A DNA stretch of 64,000 nucleotides, from contig NZ_WMCD01000009.1 in assembly GCF_010994275.1 (NCBI RefSeq), positions 206,326 to 270,325 of the forward strand, written 5' to 3'. Of this stretch, positions 54,046-63,169 are shown in pieces (position 1 is the first letter of the stretch; the number at the start of each line of letters is the position of its first letter). Origin of the DNA: Cyclobacterium jeungdonense. GTDB lineage: Bacteria > Bacteroidota > Bacteroidia > Cytophagales > Cyclobacteriaceae. The notes below the pieces were generated by a model. That model did no database searches, was not told the origin of the DNA, and saw nothing but the letters and a program-made list of their open reading frames with translations. The position numbers were made by a program, and so were the translations under genes.

Positions 54046-55893
54046 ATGAAAAACAGAATTGAAAAAAGCAACCTGATGAAAACGTTATTTTCCGTCCTTT
54101 TGATTGGGTCTATATTCTTTTCCTGCAACGAGGATCTCCTGGAGGTTACACCTTTGGATGCGATATCTGAGGAAAACGTGTTTACGGATCCTACCTTTCT
54201 TCAGAACTACGTGTACAACATGTACAATGGAATTAAGCCACACTGGAGCCCTGGAAGCGGTGGCTACATAGGAATGACGGATATCGCCGTTTCTGCCCCA
54301 GATACACACAACAGGTCTGCGGGAATACGGCAATATCTGGAAGGAAATAGCACCCCGGATAACATCACCCAATTGACTAATATATGGGCTGAGGAATACG
54401 ATTTCATAAGGAGAGCCAATATTTTCTTTGAAAAAATAGAAGGATCAACCATCGATCCAGAAGTATTGGATGGAATGAGGGGAGAAGTCCATTTCCTCCG
54501 AGCATGGATGTATTTTGAATTGGTCAGAACCTTTGGAGGGGTGCCGTTAATCACTGAAAGCTTTAGCTTAAGTGACGAGTCCTTTGATGTTTCCAGAAAC
54601 AGTTACGAAGAATGTGCTCAGTTTGTATTGGATGAAGCAGAACTGGCAATTAATCTATTGGATGGTGCAACACCCGCTGCCGGAAAAGTAAGTAAAGAAG
54701 CCGCAATGGGCTTAAAAGCCCGGATGTTGCTTTACATGGCCAGTCCACTTAATAACCCTACCAATGACATGAGCAAATGGCAGGCGGCCGCTGCGGCCAC
54801 AAAAGCTGTAATCGATGCGGGTTTTACCCTGCACCCAACTCACGAGGAATTGTTTCTGCAGCCTCTGGAAACGGACGAAACCATTTTTGGCAGGACCTAT
54901 ACTGCAGGATCAAGGATTCCTGACTGGGGCTATAATTACGATTATTGGCCAAGTGGTTTTGATGCCAGACAACGTTTGATGCCCACCCAGCATTTTATTA
55001 ATATGTTTCAAATGGAAAATGGAGAATATCCTTATTTGCCAGATGGAATGACTGTCAATCCTTCCTCCGGTTACGATGAGCAAAATCCAAATGTAAACAG
55101 GGATCCAAGGTATTACAGCTATATTTTATACCCTGGTGCGGGTCCGGTAAATATCATCGACGGGTCCAAAAGTACCCAAAGGTTGTATGAATATTGGGAG
55201 GACGCTAACCCCAATCCCGATAACCAACCTCCCTATGAAAATCCAAATAAAATAGATCCGATAAATAATCAGACCCTTTTTGATTTTGGACGGGATTCAA
55301 AAACATATTGGGTGAAAGGACTGACGCCGTTTCACTGGAGAGTCCAGACAGGGTATACGTTTAAAAAATTGTTGGACTTTCAAGGGCCCAGAGCGAGTTT
55401 TGACTACGACTACAGCCAAACGACGGTATTTATGCGACTTGCCGAATTTTACCTTAATTATGCAGAGATTCAAATTGCATTGGGTAATGAAGATTTGGCA
55501 AGAGAATATATAAATAGGGTGCGGCAAAGACCATCAGTGAATATGCCCGATATTACCAGCTCAGGCGATGATCTGATCCGGGACTACAGAAACGAGCGTG
55601 CCATCGAATTACATTTGGAGGACATGAGATTTTGGGACCTGTTACGATGGAAAGCAGCTCCTGGAAATATAGATATGAATCCCATAAGGGGACTTAGTAG
55701 TGTCACAATGGATTGGTCCACCGCGGAGGAAGGGGATTTAATGGGTACCCTGCACTATACCTATGGAGAGGTTGTTGAGGCAGATCCGCGTTTCCCCTGG
55801 CCGGGAGATTATTACTATCGCTTTCCCATTCCCAGGGAAGAGATTCAACGCAGCAATAACAATATTCAACAAAATCCGGGATATGAAGATTGA
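54046..55893 (+). CDS. SusD/RagB family nutrient-binding lipoprotein
   Basis: 615 aa from ATG 54046, 10 bp after the susC stop; an earlier ATG at 54013 overlaps it. Lipobox SIFFSC (Cys near residue 27). N-terminal SusD domain (TPLDAISEENVFTDPTFLQNYVYNMYNGI), TPR-like helices (LRAWMYFELVRTFGGVPLI) and the C-terminal SusD domain (RLAEFYLNYAEIQIALGNED, ending YRFPIPREEIQRSNNNIQQNPGY). It forms the lid of the SusC channel. Overlapping hairpins lie after its stop. Confidence 0.95.
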   Translation: MKNRIEKSNLMKTLFSVLLIGSIFFSCNEDLLEVTPLDAISEENVFTDPTFLQNYVYNMYNGIKPHWSPGSGGYIGMTDIAVSAPDTHNRSAGIRQYLEGNSTPDNITQLTNIWAEEYDFIRRANIFFEKIEGSTIDPEVLDGMRGEVHFLRAWMYFELVRTFGGVPLITESFSLSDESFDVSRNSYEECAQFVLDEAELAINLLDGATPAAGKVSKEAAMGLKARMLLYMASPLNNPTNDMSKWQAAAAATKAVIDAGFTLHPTHEELFLQPLETDETIFGRTYTAGSRIPDWGYNYDYWPSGFDARQRLMPTQHFINMFQMENGEYPYLPDGMTVNPSSGYDEQNPNVNRDPRYYSYILYPGAGPVNIIDGSKSTQRLYEYWEDANPNPDNQPPYENPNKIDPINNQTLFDFGRDSKTYWVKGLTPFHWRVQTGYTFKKLLDFQGPRASFDYDYSQTTVFMRLAEFYLNYAEIQIALGNEDLAREYINRVRQRPSVNMPDITSSGDDLIRDYRNERAIELHLEDMRFWDLLRWKAAPGNIDMNPIRGLSSVTMDWSTAEEGDLMGTLHYTYGEVVEADPRFPWPGDYYYRFPIPREEIQRSNNNIQQNPGYED

Positions 55894-55908
55894 TAGTCTG
55901 GTTTAGTT

Positions 55909-55968
55909 GGAAATGGCACGTTTCCACAGAGGTATGAAAGGTTTAAACGTTTTTCTATCTCTGTGGAA
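55909..55968 (+). promoter_or_regulatory. Two mutually exclusive hairpins after susD
   Basis: GGAAA (55909-55913) pairs with TTTCC (55921-55925). TTCCACAGAG (55922-55931) pairs perfectly with CTCTGTGGAA (55959-55968), a 10-bp stem with a 27-nt loop, followed by TTTTATAT. Both use bases 55922-55925, so only one can form at a time, as in an attenuator or a processing site setting lower expression of the downstream genes. Confidence 0.45.
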
Positions 55969-56017
55969 TTTTATATAAATAGTTTAATAAGGTCTAACTC
56001 AATAGATGCTATTTTAA

Positions 56018-59000
56018 ATGAAAAAAGGCTTGTATACCGGGTGCTCGTACGATAAAATAGTTTGTAAAACGAGGAGTTTATTACCACTTACCTTTCTCTG
56101 TTTACTTGGGGGATGTGGTGTTCCTACCGATGAACGAACATTATTCAATGAACTCTCCTCCAATGCCACAGGAATCGACTTCTCGAACGAGCTGACCGAA
56201 AATGATTCGATCAACTATTTTAACTACATGTATATTTACATGGGAGGGGGAGTAGCTGTAGGGGATTTTAACAATGACGGTTTGCAAGATCTCTATTTTA
56301 CAGGGAACATGGTTCCCAATAAACTTTACCTCAATAAAGGGGATTTGAAATTTGAAGATGTTACGGAGCTTGCCGGAGTAGCTGGAGACAATAGGTGGAT
56401 GACAGGAGTAACCCTGGGTGATGCCAATCAGGATGGATGGTTGGATATTTATGTTAGTGTTTCCGGTAAATGGGGGACGACAAAAAATCTTCTGTTCGTT
56501 AACGACGCCATGGAAGGGGATATCCCTACATTCACAGAGATGGGGGAAGCCTACGGTCTTGCCGATGAGGGGAATAGTACGCAGGCTGTTTTTTTTGACT
56601 ACGACGGGGATGGGCTTCAGGATTTGTATGTTATCAATTATCCGATTGTGCCATCTCGTACTAGTATGGTAGAATACCTGACCTACAGGTATGCGGCACC
56701 CTATCACCGGAGCGACCGGCTTTATAAAAATGAGGGAAATGGAAACTTCATAGATAAGACCCGGGAAGCAGGGCTTGATAAATATGGCTTGTCATTGGGC
56801 GTGTCGGTGGGAGACTATAATCAAGATGGTTGGCAAGATCTGTATGTATCCAATGATTTTAGTACACCCGATTTTTTTTATATTAATAATCAGGATGGTA
56901 CATTCACAGATTTTAACCTTGAACTAACGAATCACACTTCTTATTTTGGGATGGGAACGGACGCCGCTGACTTTAATAATGACGGCTATTTGGACATTTA
57001 TCAAGTGGACATGATGCCCAAAAGTTATCGGAGGGCTAAAGAAAATATGGATAGCATGGATCCCGAGCGATTTTATTCCATGGTAAAAAATGACATGCAC
57101 CATCAATATTCCATAAATACACTCCAACTGCACATGGGAAATGACGTCAATGGTCTGCCTCGGTTTGGGGACATAGGCAAAATGGCCGGGGTGTCCTCAA
57201 CAGACTGGAGCTGGGCTTCTCTTTTTGCTGATTTTGATAACGACGGTTTTAAGGATATTTATGTTACCAATGGAGTAAGAAGGGATATTAACAACAGTGA
57301 TTATTTCAGGAGTGATGAGGTTCAGAATTTTGATGAAGGGAATTCGCTTGATTTAACCAAAAAAATCCCATCTGAAAAAATTAAGAATTTTGCCTTTCAA
57401 AACAAGGGAGATTTAACCTTTACCGATGTATCCGAAAATTGGGGAATTAATTTTAACGGGTTTTCAAACGGCGTCGCTTACGCGGACCTGGATAACGATG
57501 GGGATTTAGATTTAGTGATCAATAACCTGGATGATCAGGCAAGCATTTATGAAAATAACGCCAATCAATTGGCAACTGCTAATTTTTTACAAATTGAGCT
57601 GAAAGGGGATGCTACGAATCCTTTGGGGCTTGGTGCGAAAATTTGGTTGGAAACGGATTCGGTAACTCAATACCAGGAGCTTACCCTGACGAGGGGTTTC
57701 CAATCCTCTGTGGATCCAACCATTCATTTCGGGATTGGTAAGGCCGTTTTGGTCAATAGAATCAAGGTTCTTTGGCCCAACGGGCTTCAAAGTATTGTAG
57801 ATGATGCACCCGTAAATCAGAAAATTACGATTAACGCATCCGATGCGATAGAAGTTTTGGATGCTGAAGCAGCGCTGCCGCCTACTTTTTTTAAGGACAT
57901 TACTTCGAACATATCATTGGATCACAAACATTCTGAAAACACGTTTAACGATTTTCAATATCAGGTTTTGCTCCCCCACAAAATTTCGGAATACGGCCCT
58001 GCACTCGCAGTGGACGATATAAATAACGATGGATTGGATGATTTTTACATAGGAGGATCCAGTGGTGATGCAGGGAAAATGTATACACAAAATCCGAATG
58101 GAACCTTTACCGAGATACTCCCTGAATTGTGGAAAGCGGACCGGTTTCAGGAAGATGTCGGGGCGTTGTTTTTTGATGCGAATGGGGATGGATTGCCCGA
58201 TCTTTACGTTGTGTGTGGAGGAAATGAGCTAAGAGCAGGGGACAGGTATTATCAGGATAAATTTTATGTCAATAAGGGTGACGGAGTATTTGAGAAGGCA
58301 GAATCGGCACTTCCGATTATGAGGGAGAGTGGCTCAGTGGTAGTTGCTTCGGACATAGATCAGGATGGGGATTTGGACCTTTTCGTAGGCGGTAGAGTAA
58401 CACCAAGAAATTATCCACATGCACCAAAAAGCCGTATTTTGAGAAATAATAGTAGTCAGAATGAAGTGAAGTTTGTAGATGTTACCGAAGAAGTCGCTCC
58501 TGATTTACTGAATTTGGGAATGGTGACACAGGCGAAATGGGTAGACGTCGATGGGGATAATTTGGATGATCTCATGTTGGTTGGTGAATGGATGGGGATT
58601 ACCTATCTGCAGAATAAAGGGGGTGAATTTATCAATAGGTCAGAATCATCCGGTTTAGATGATACTATCGGCTGGTGGTTTGGTCTACATGCCGCAGATT
58701 TTGATCAAGATGGTGATATGGATTTCATCGTAGGGAATCTGGGGAAAAATTACAAATACCAGGCAAGTGAGGCGTCTCCTTTTAGCCTATATGTGTATGA
58801 TTATGATAACGATAGTAGGGATGATCTTGTATTGAGTTATTTGAACCAGGGGGTTAGGGTTCCGGTACGTGGGAGAGAATGCTCTTCCCAACAGATTCCA
58901 GCCATTAAGGCAAAATTTAAAGATTATAAATCCTATGCTTCAGCCAGTTTAGAGCAGATTTATACTTCTGAAGATCTCGAGAAATCGTTGCATTTTGAGG

Positions 59001-59422
59001 TAAAAAGTTTTGCACATCAGTACCTGGAAAACCTGGGAGACGGGACCTTTAAGATTGCCCCCTTAGATGTTTTCTCTCAAATATCCTCCATAAATTCCTT
59101 TGTTTCATTAGATATTAATGAAGACGGATACCTGGATATTCTCTATGTTGGAAACCTTTATGGATCGGAAGTAGAGACGCCAAGAAATGATTCCAGTTAT
59201 GGGGGCCTATTGATAGGAGATGGAAATGGCGGTTTCAAGAGCCAAATGCCTTATCAAAGCGGTTTGATGATACGGGGAGAAGTAAAATCGGCAAAAAAGA
59301 TGAAATTGGCGGACGGAAACGAGGGTATTTTATTTGCCAAAAACAATGATTTCCTTCAACTTATCCGGATTGAAAGAAAGCAAAATTTGAATTTTACGGC
59401 TATTTCTTCGATTAATCCATAA
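56018..59422 (+). CDS. VCBS/FG-GAP repeat lipoprotein with ASPIC/UnbV domain (CRTAC1 family)
   Basis: 1134 aa. Lipoprotein signal (LPLTFLCLLGGCG). Seven or more calcium-binding-type FG-GAP repeats (DFNNDGLQDLYFTGN, DANQDGWLDIYVSV, DYDGDGLQDLYVIN, DFDNDGFKDIYVTN) build a propeller; around residues 525-605 comes an ASPIC/UnbV domain (LGLGAKIWLETD ... HFGIGKAVLVNRIKVLWPNG), then more repeats. Such genes follow SusC/D in many Bacteroidota, where the role is unknown; ligand or matrix binding at the surface is likely. The start is 124 bp after susD. Confidence 0.92.
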   Translation: MKKGLYTGCSYDKIVCKTRSLLPLTFLCLLGGCGVPTDERTLFNELSSNATGIDFSNELTENDSINYFNYMYIYMGGGVAVGDFNNDGLQDLYFTGNMVPNKLYLNKGDLKFEDVTELAGVAGDNRWMTGVTLGDANQDGWLDIYVSVSGKWGTTKNLLFVNDAMEGDIPTFTEMGEAYGLADEGNSTQAVFFDYDGDGLQDLYVINYPIVPSRTSMVEYLTYRYAAPYHRSDRLYKNEGNGNFIDKTREAGLDKYGLSLGVSVGDYNQDGWQDLYVSNDFSTPDFFYINNQDGTFTDFNLELTNHTSYFGMGTDAADFNNDGYLDIYQVDMMPKSYRRAKENMDSMDPERFYSMVKNDMHHQYSINTLQLHMGNDVNGLPRFGDIGKMAGVSSTDWSWASLFADFDNDGFKDIYVTNGVRRDINNSDYFRSDEVQNFDEGNSLDLTKKIPSEKIKNFAFQNKGDLTFTDVSENWGINFNGFSNGVAYADLDNDGDLDLVINNLDDQASIYENNANQLATANFLQIELKGDATNPLGLGAKIWLETDSVTQYQELTLTRGFQSSVDPTIHFGIGKAVLVNRIKVLWPNGLQSIVDDAPVNQKITINASDAIEVLDAEAALPPTFFKDITSNISLDHKHSENTFNDFQYQVLLPHKISEYGPALAVDDINNDGLDDFYIGGSSGDAGKMYTQNPNGTFTEILPELWKADRFQEDVGALFFDANGDGLPDLYVVCGGNELRAGDRYYQDKFYVNKGDGVFEKAESALPIMRESGSVVVASDIDQDGDLDLFVGGRVTPRNYPHAPKSRILRNNSSQNEVKFVDVTEEVAPDLLNLGMVTQAKWVDVDGDNLDDLMLVGEWMGITYLQNKGGEFINRSESSGLDDTIGWWFGLHAADFDQDGDMDFIVGNLGKNYKYQASEASPFSLYVYDYDNDSRDDLVLSYLNQGVRVPVRGRECSSQQIPAIKAKFKDYKSYASASLEQIYTSEDLEKSLHFEVKSFAHQYLENLGDGTFKIAPLDVFSQISSINSFVSLDINEDGYLDILYVGNLYGSEVETPRNDSSYGGLLIGDGNGGFKSQMPYQSGLMIRGEVKSAKKMKLADGNEGILFAKNNDFLQLIRIERKQNLNFTAISSINP

Positions 59423-59472
59423 CTTCTGATAATAAATCCTTGCTTACCTGGAAGGCCTTGAACACCCAAAAC

Positions 59473-61581
59473 ATGAAGGAATATACCATGCTATATAGTT
59501 TGTTTTTCACGTTGTTTGTTGCTTTGACAGCTTGCAATAAAGGGAAGCAAGCGGAGACTGTTCGTTCGGGTTCCAATGCATTGATCCATGAAACCAGCCC
59601 CTATTTGTTGCAACATGCCAATAATCCGGTCAACTGGATGCCATGGAGTGAAAAAGCCCTGAAGCAGGCTAAATCTGAAGGAAAGCTTATCTTAGTAAGT
59701 ATCGGGTATTCTTCTTGCCATTGGTGCCATGTGATGGAATCCGAAACATTTGAAAATCCAGCAGTAGCTGACCTAATGAATGAACATTTTATTAATATCA
59801 AAGTCGACAGGGAAGAGCGACCTGATATTGATAACGTATACATGACAGCCCTTCAATTAATCGCAGGCAGCGGAGGCTGGCCACTCAATGTGATTACATT
59901 GCCTAATGGAAATCCATTGTATGGAGGAACTTATCATACTCCGGATCAGTGGACCCAGGTTTTGCTTGATGTAAATAAATTCTACACCGAGGATCTTAAG
60001 AAAGCAGAGGAATATGGAGAAATGCTGGCAAAGGGAATTCAGGAAACAAATAAAATCGTTCCGTTAACCAATTCCGATGGCACCGATGCAGCCGCTTTAG
60101 AAGAAAGTGTGACTAAATGGAAAACCTCATGGGATTTAGATTGGGGGGGAGATAGGGGCGACGAAAAATTCATGATGCCGACCAACCTTTCCTTTTTATT
60201 GAATTATTCAATACTGCTTAAGAATAAGGATTACAAGGACCATGTCCAAAACACCTTGGACAAGATGGCCCTGGGTGGAATATATGATCAAGTGGGGGGA
60301 GGCTTTTTTAGGTATAGTACAGATACCTATTGGAAGGTTCCACATTTCGAAAAAATGCTTTACGATAATGCCCAAATGCTTCGTGTTTATTCTACTGCTT
60401 CAAAAGTTTTTAAGGAGGATCAATATCGGGAAATCGTTGTAGGGATAAGTGATTTTTTGGAACGTGAGATGAAGAACCCTTCCGGAGGATATTATGCTGC
60501 ATTGGATGCTGATACAGAGGGTGTCGAAGGAAAATACTATGTATGGGAAGAAACGGAGCTGAAAGCAATTTTAGCAGACGATTACGACCTATTTGCTGCG
60601 TATTATTCAATCCCGTCGCAACGTATGGTGGAGGATAGCTCCATTATCCTTTTTAGGAATAAATCAGATAATATTTTCGCAACCGAGCAGGAAATATCGG
60701 TTGCTGATTTTGCGGGATTACGGAGGAAGTGGAATTCACTTCTACTTAAGGAGCGACAAAAGCGAACCTTTCCTAGAAAAGACGATAAGGTCATCACTTC
60801 CTGGAATGCCCTGCTAATGATCGGTTTCCTGGATGCTTATGCGGCCTTAGGAGATGAAAGCTATTTGAAAAAATCACTTGAAATCCTTGATTTTCTTCAA
60901 ACCAATTGCCTTAGGGAAAACCAACTAATTCACTCCTATAAGGAAGGAGGTAATCATGTGCCCGGATTTCTGGAAGATTACGCATTTCTCATTGAGGCAT
61001 TAATTAAATTATATGGTGTTAGCCTGAACCAGGATCATTTGGATCTGGCGGTTAACTTAAATTCACATGTTATCAATACTTTTTCGGATAAGGGTACTGG
61101 AATGTTCCGATTCAATCAGAAAGAGGAATTGATATCCCCGCTTGTTCTTACTCATGACGGCGTTTTACCCTCTCCCAATGCTTCCATGGCACTGAACTTA
61201 TTCCACCTCGGCCATCTTTTGGGTGATAAAGCCTTTTTGGATAGGTCCAAAAATATGGTAGCTTCGATGGTACCAAATATCCGTTCTGATGGGCAGGCCT
61301 ATGGAAAGTGGAGTGAATTGCTGATGCATATTTCTCACCCTTTCATGGAGGTAGCAGTAGTGGGTGAAAATTCGAAAATCTTAATTCAACGCTTGAACAA
61401 AATACACCTGCCTAACACCTTGATTGTTGGCGCTGCAGAAGAAAGCAATCTTCCGTTATTTAATAATAGGCTGGTTTCGGATAAGACCCTGATTTATGTC
61501 TGTAAAAATAATACCTGTAAACTTCCGGTTGCTTTACCAGAGCAAGCCATTGATTTAATCAATACTTCCTATGAAGAGTAG
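59473..61581 (+). CDS. DUF255 thioredoxin-fold protein (YyaL/SPATA20-like), lipoprotein
   Basis: 702 aa from ATG 59473 (MKEYTMLYSLFFTLFVALTAC; lipobox Cys); an earlier TTG start is rejected. DUF255 domain: NALIHETSPYLLQHANNPVNW, then SSCHWCHVMESETF with the CHWCH redox site, and the six-hairpin-like remainder (GGIYDQVGGGFFRYSTD, KMLYDNAQML, WNALLMIGFLDAYAALG). Standard members are cytoplasmic; the lipoprotein signal places this one outside the membrane. The enzyme activity is unknown. The next gene starts 11 bp before its stop. Confidence 0.9.
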   Translation: MKEYTMLYSLFFTLFVALTACNKGKQAETVRSGSNALIHETSPYLLQHANNPVNWMPWSEKALKQAKSEGKLILVSIGYSSCHWCHVMESETFENPAVADLMNEHFINIKVDREERPDIDNVYMTALQLIAGSGGWPLNVITLPNGNPLYGGTYHTPDQWTQVLLDVNKFYTEDLKKAEEYGEMLAKGIQETNKIVPLTNSDGTDAAALEESVTKWKTSWDLDWGGDRGDEKFMMPTNLSFLLNYSILLKNKDYKDHVQNTLDKMALGGIYDQVGGGFFRYSTDTYWKVPHFEKMLYDNAQMLRVYSTASKVFKEDQYREIVVGISDFLEREMKNPSGGYYAALDADTEGVEGKYYVWEETELKAILADDYDLFAAYYSIPSQRMVEDSSIILFRNKSDNIFATEQEISVADFAGLRRKWNSLLLKERQKRTFPRKDDKVITSWNALLMIGFLDAYAALGDESYLKKSLEILDFLQTNCLRENQLIHSYKEGGNHVPGFLEDYAFLIEALIKLYGVSLNQDHLDLAVNLNSHVINTFSDKGTGMFRFNQKEELISPLVLTHDGVLPSPNASMALNLFHLGHLLGDKAFLDRSKNMVASMVPNIRSDGQAYGKWSELLMHISHPFMEVAVVGENSKILIQRLNKIHLPNTLIVGAAEESNLPLFNNRLVSDKTLIYVCKNNTCKLPVALPEQAIDLINTSYEE

Positions 61582-63034
61582 TAAGCTATTTTCCTTGTTT
61601 CTAATTATTTATTTGGGATTAATTGCTGGTTGTGGTAGTAACTCTTCAGCAAATTTAGAAGACAATCCCTTAGGAGAAGATAACCTTACTTATAAATGGG
61701 CTCACATCGCTTTGGAAGCTACCGCAAATGATACCGAGAGATTTAAACCACGACCCACAGTAACTTCCCGTTATTTGGCCTTGATCTTTGTTTCTATTTA
61801 TGACGCCTGGTCTGTTTATGACAACAAAGCAGTACCTGTCTATTTGAAAAATGTATCCAGACGGCCCCAAGCGGAAAGAACGTTGGAAAAAAAGGAAATA
61901 GCCATTAGTTATGCAGCTTACCGTACACTTTTGGAGTATTACCCTGCTGATAGCTTGCTTTTTACAGATTTCATGTTGGATTTGGGTTTGGATCCCACCA
62001 ATAAATCCAAGGATCCCAAATCTCCCGTAGGAGTCGGGAATTTGTCAGCTTTCCAGGTAATAACTTCCAGGACGGGGGATGGATCAAATCACTACGGCGA
62101 GGAACCTGGTTCCTCTCAAACGCCCTATTTTAATTATACCGGATACAAACCCACTAATTCAGCCGATGAAAATGTAGACCTTGGCAGGTGGCAACCAAAA
62201 TATTTTTCTGATGGCAAAGGAGGTTGGTTTGCTCCCGAATGCCTGACTCCCTTTTGGGATAGAGTAAAACCAATTGGACTCAAATCAGCAGACCAATTTC
62301 GTCCAGGTCCACCTCCCGAAATAGGGTCTGAAAAACTAAGAATGGAAATTCAGGAAGTAGTAGAAGTTCAGTCCAATTTGACAGATTATCAAAAGGCATT
62401 GGTCGAGTACATGCGGGATGGACCCCAATCCGTCCAGCAGGCAGGACATTGGCTTAGGTTTGCCCAGGATGTTTCCAGACGGGACAATCATACCTTGGAT
62501 CAAGATGTGAAAATGTATTTTTATAATCAGGTAGTAGCTATGGATGCGTTTATAGCTGCCTGGGATTCTAAGATGTTTTACGATTATGCTAGGCCCTTTG
62601 CGTTGGTCCATGAAATTTTTGAAGACCAAATGATCCTTGGTTGGGGTGGTGAAAAAGTTGGTATGACTAAGATGTCGGGTACTCAATGGCGTCCTTATTC
62701 CCCGGAAGTTTTCCTATGTCCGCCATTCCCGAGTTATGTTTCGGGACACAGTGCCGTAAGCGGTGCCTGTGCGGAGGCACTTCGGTTATGGACAGGAAGC
62801 GATGATTTCGGAAAAAGCGTTACCTTGGTTGCGGGGGCCATGACTGAACCCGATTTTTTGGGGGATACGGTGGTATTGGATTTCCCAACCTTCACTGAAA
62901 CCGCTGAAATGGCCGGTATCTCCAGAGTTTTAGGGGGCTATCACATTCAGTCTGATAATCTGGAAGGCCTTGAACTCGGTCGAAATGTTGCCAATGAAGT
63001 ATGGACCTTTTATAAAGCCCATACAGGAGATTAG
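61571..63034 (+). CDS. Vanadium-dependent haloperoxidase/PAP2-like lipoprotein
   Basis: 487 aa. Lipoprotein signal (FLIIYLGLIAGCG). All three motifs of the vanadium haloperoxidase/PAP2 superfamily are present: KMFYDYARP (K-x6-RP), PSYVSGHS and SRVLGGYH (SR-x5-H), so the anion pocket should be intact. Members either oxidise halides with H2O2 using vanadate or hydrolyse phosphate esters; the sequence does not decide. It overlaps the DUF255 gene by 11 bp and is followed by the cytochrome/DUF1549 gene. Confidence 0.85.
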   Translation: MKSSKLFSLFLIIYLGLIAGCGSNSSANLEDNPLGEDNLTYKWAHIALEATANDTERFKPRPTVTSRYLALIFVSIYDAWSVYDNKAVPVYLKNVSRRPQAERTLEKKEIAISYAAYRTLLEYYPADSLLFTDFMLDLGLDPTNKSKDPKSPVGVGNLSAFQVITSRTGDGSNHYGEEPGSSQTPYFNYTGYKPTNSADENVDLGRWQPKYFSDGKGGWFAPECLTPFWDRVKPIGLKSADQFRPGPPPEIGSEKLRMEIQEVVEVQSNLTDYQKALVEYMRDGPQSVQQAGHWLRFAQDVSRRDNHTLDQDVKMYFYNQVVAMDAFIAAWDSKMFYDYARPFALVHEIFEDQMILGWGGEKVGMTKMSGTQWRPYSPEVFLCPPFPSYVSGHSAVSGACAEALRLWTGSDDFGKSVTLVAGAMTEPDFLGDTVVLDFPTFTETAEMAGISRVLGGYHIQSDNLEGLELGRNVANEVWTFYKAHTGD

Positions 63035-63169
63035 TTTGGTTGGTTTAAGGCTGCAACCGAATGATTTAAGTAAGGTTTGTGGTAAAATTCCGATTAGATT
63101 TCATCGGGGCAAGATGAGATTCACCTCGTATTTATCTCTTCCTAGTAACAAAGTTTATTTCCGTAATCA

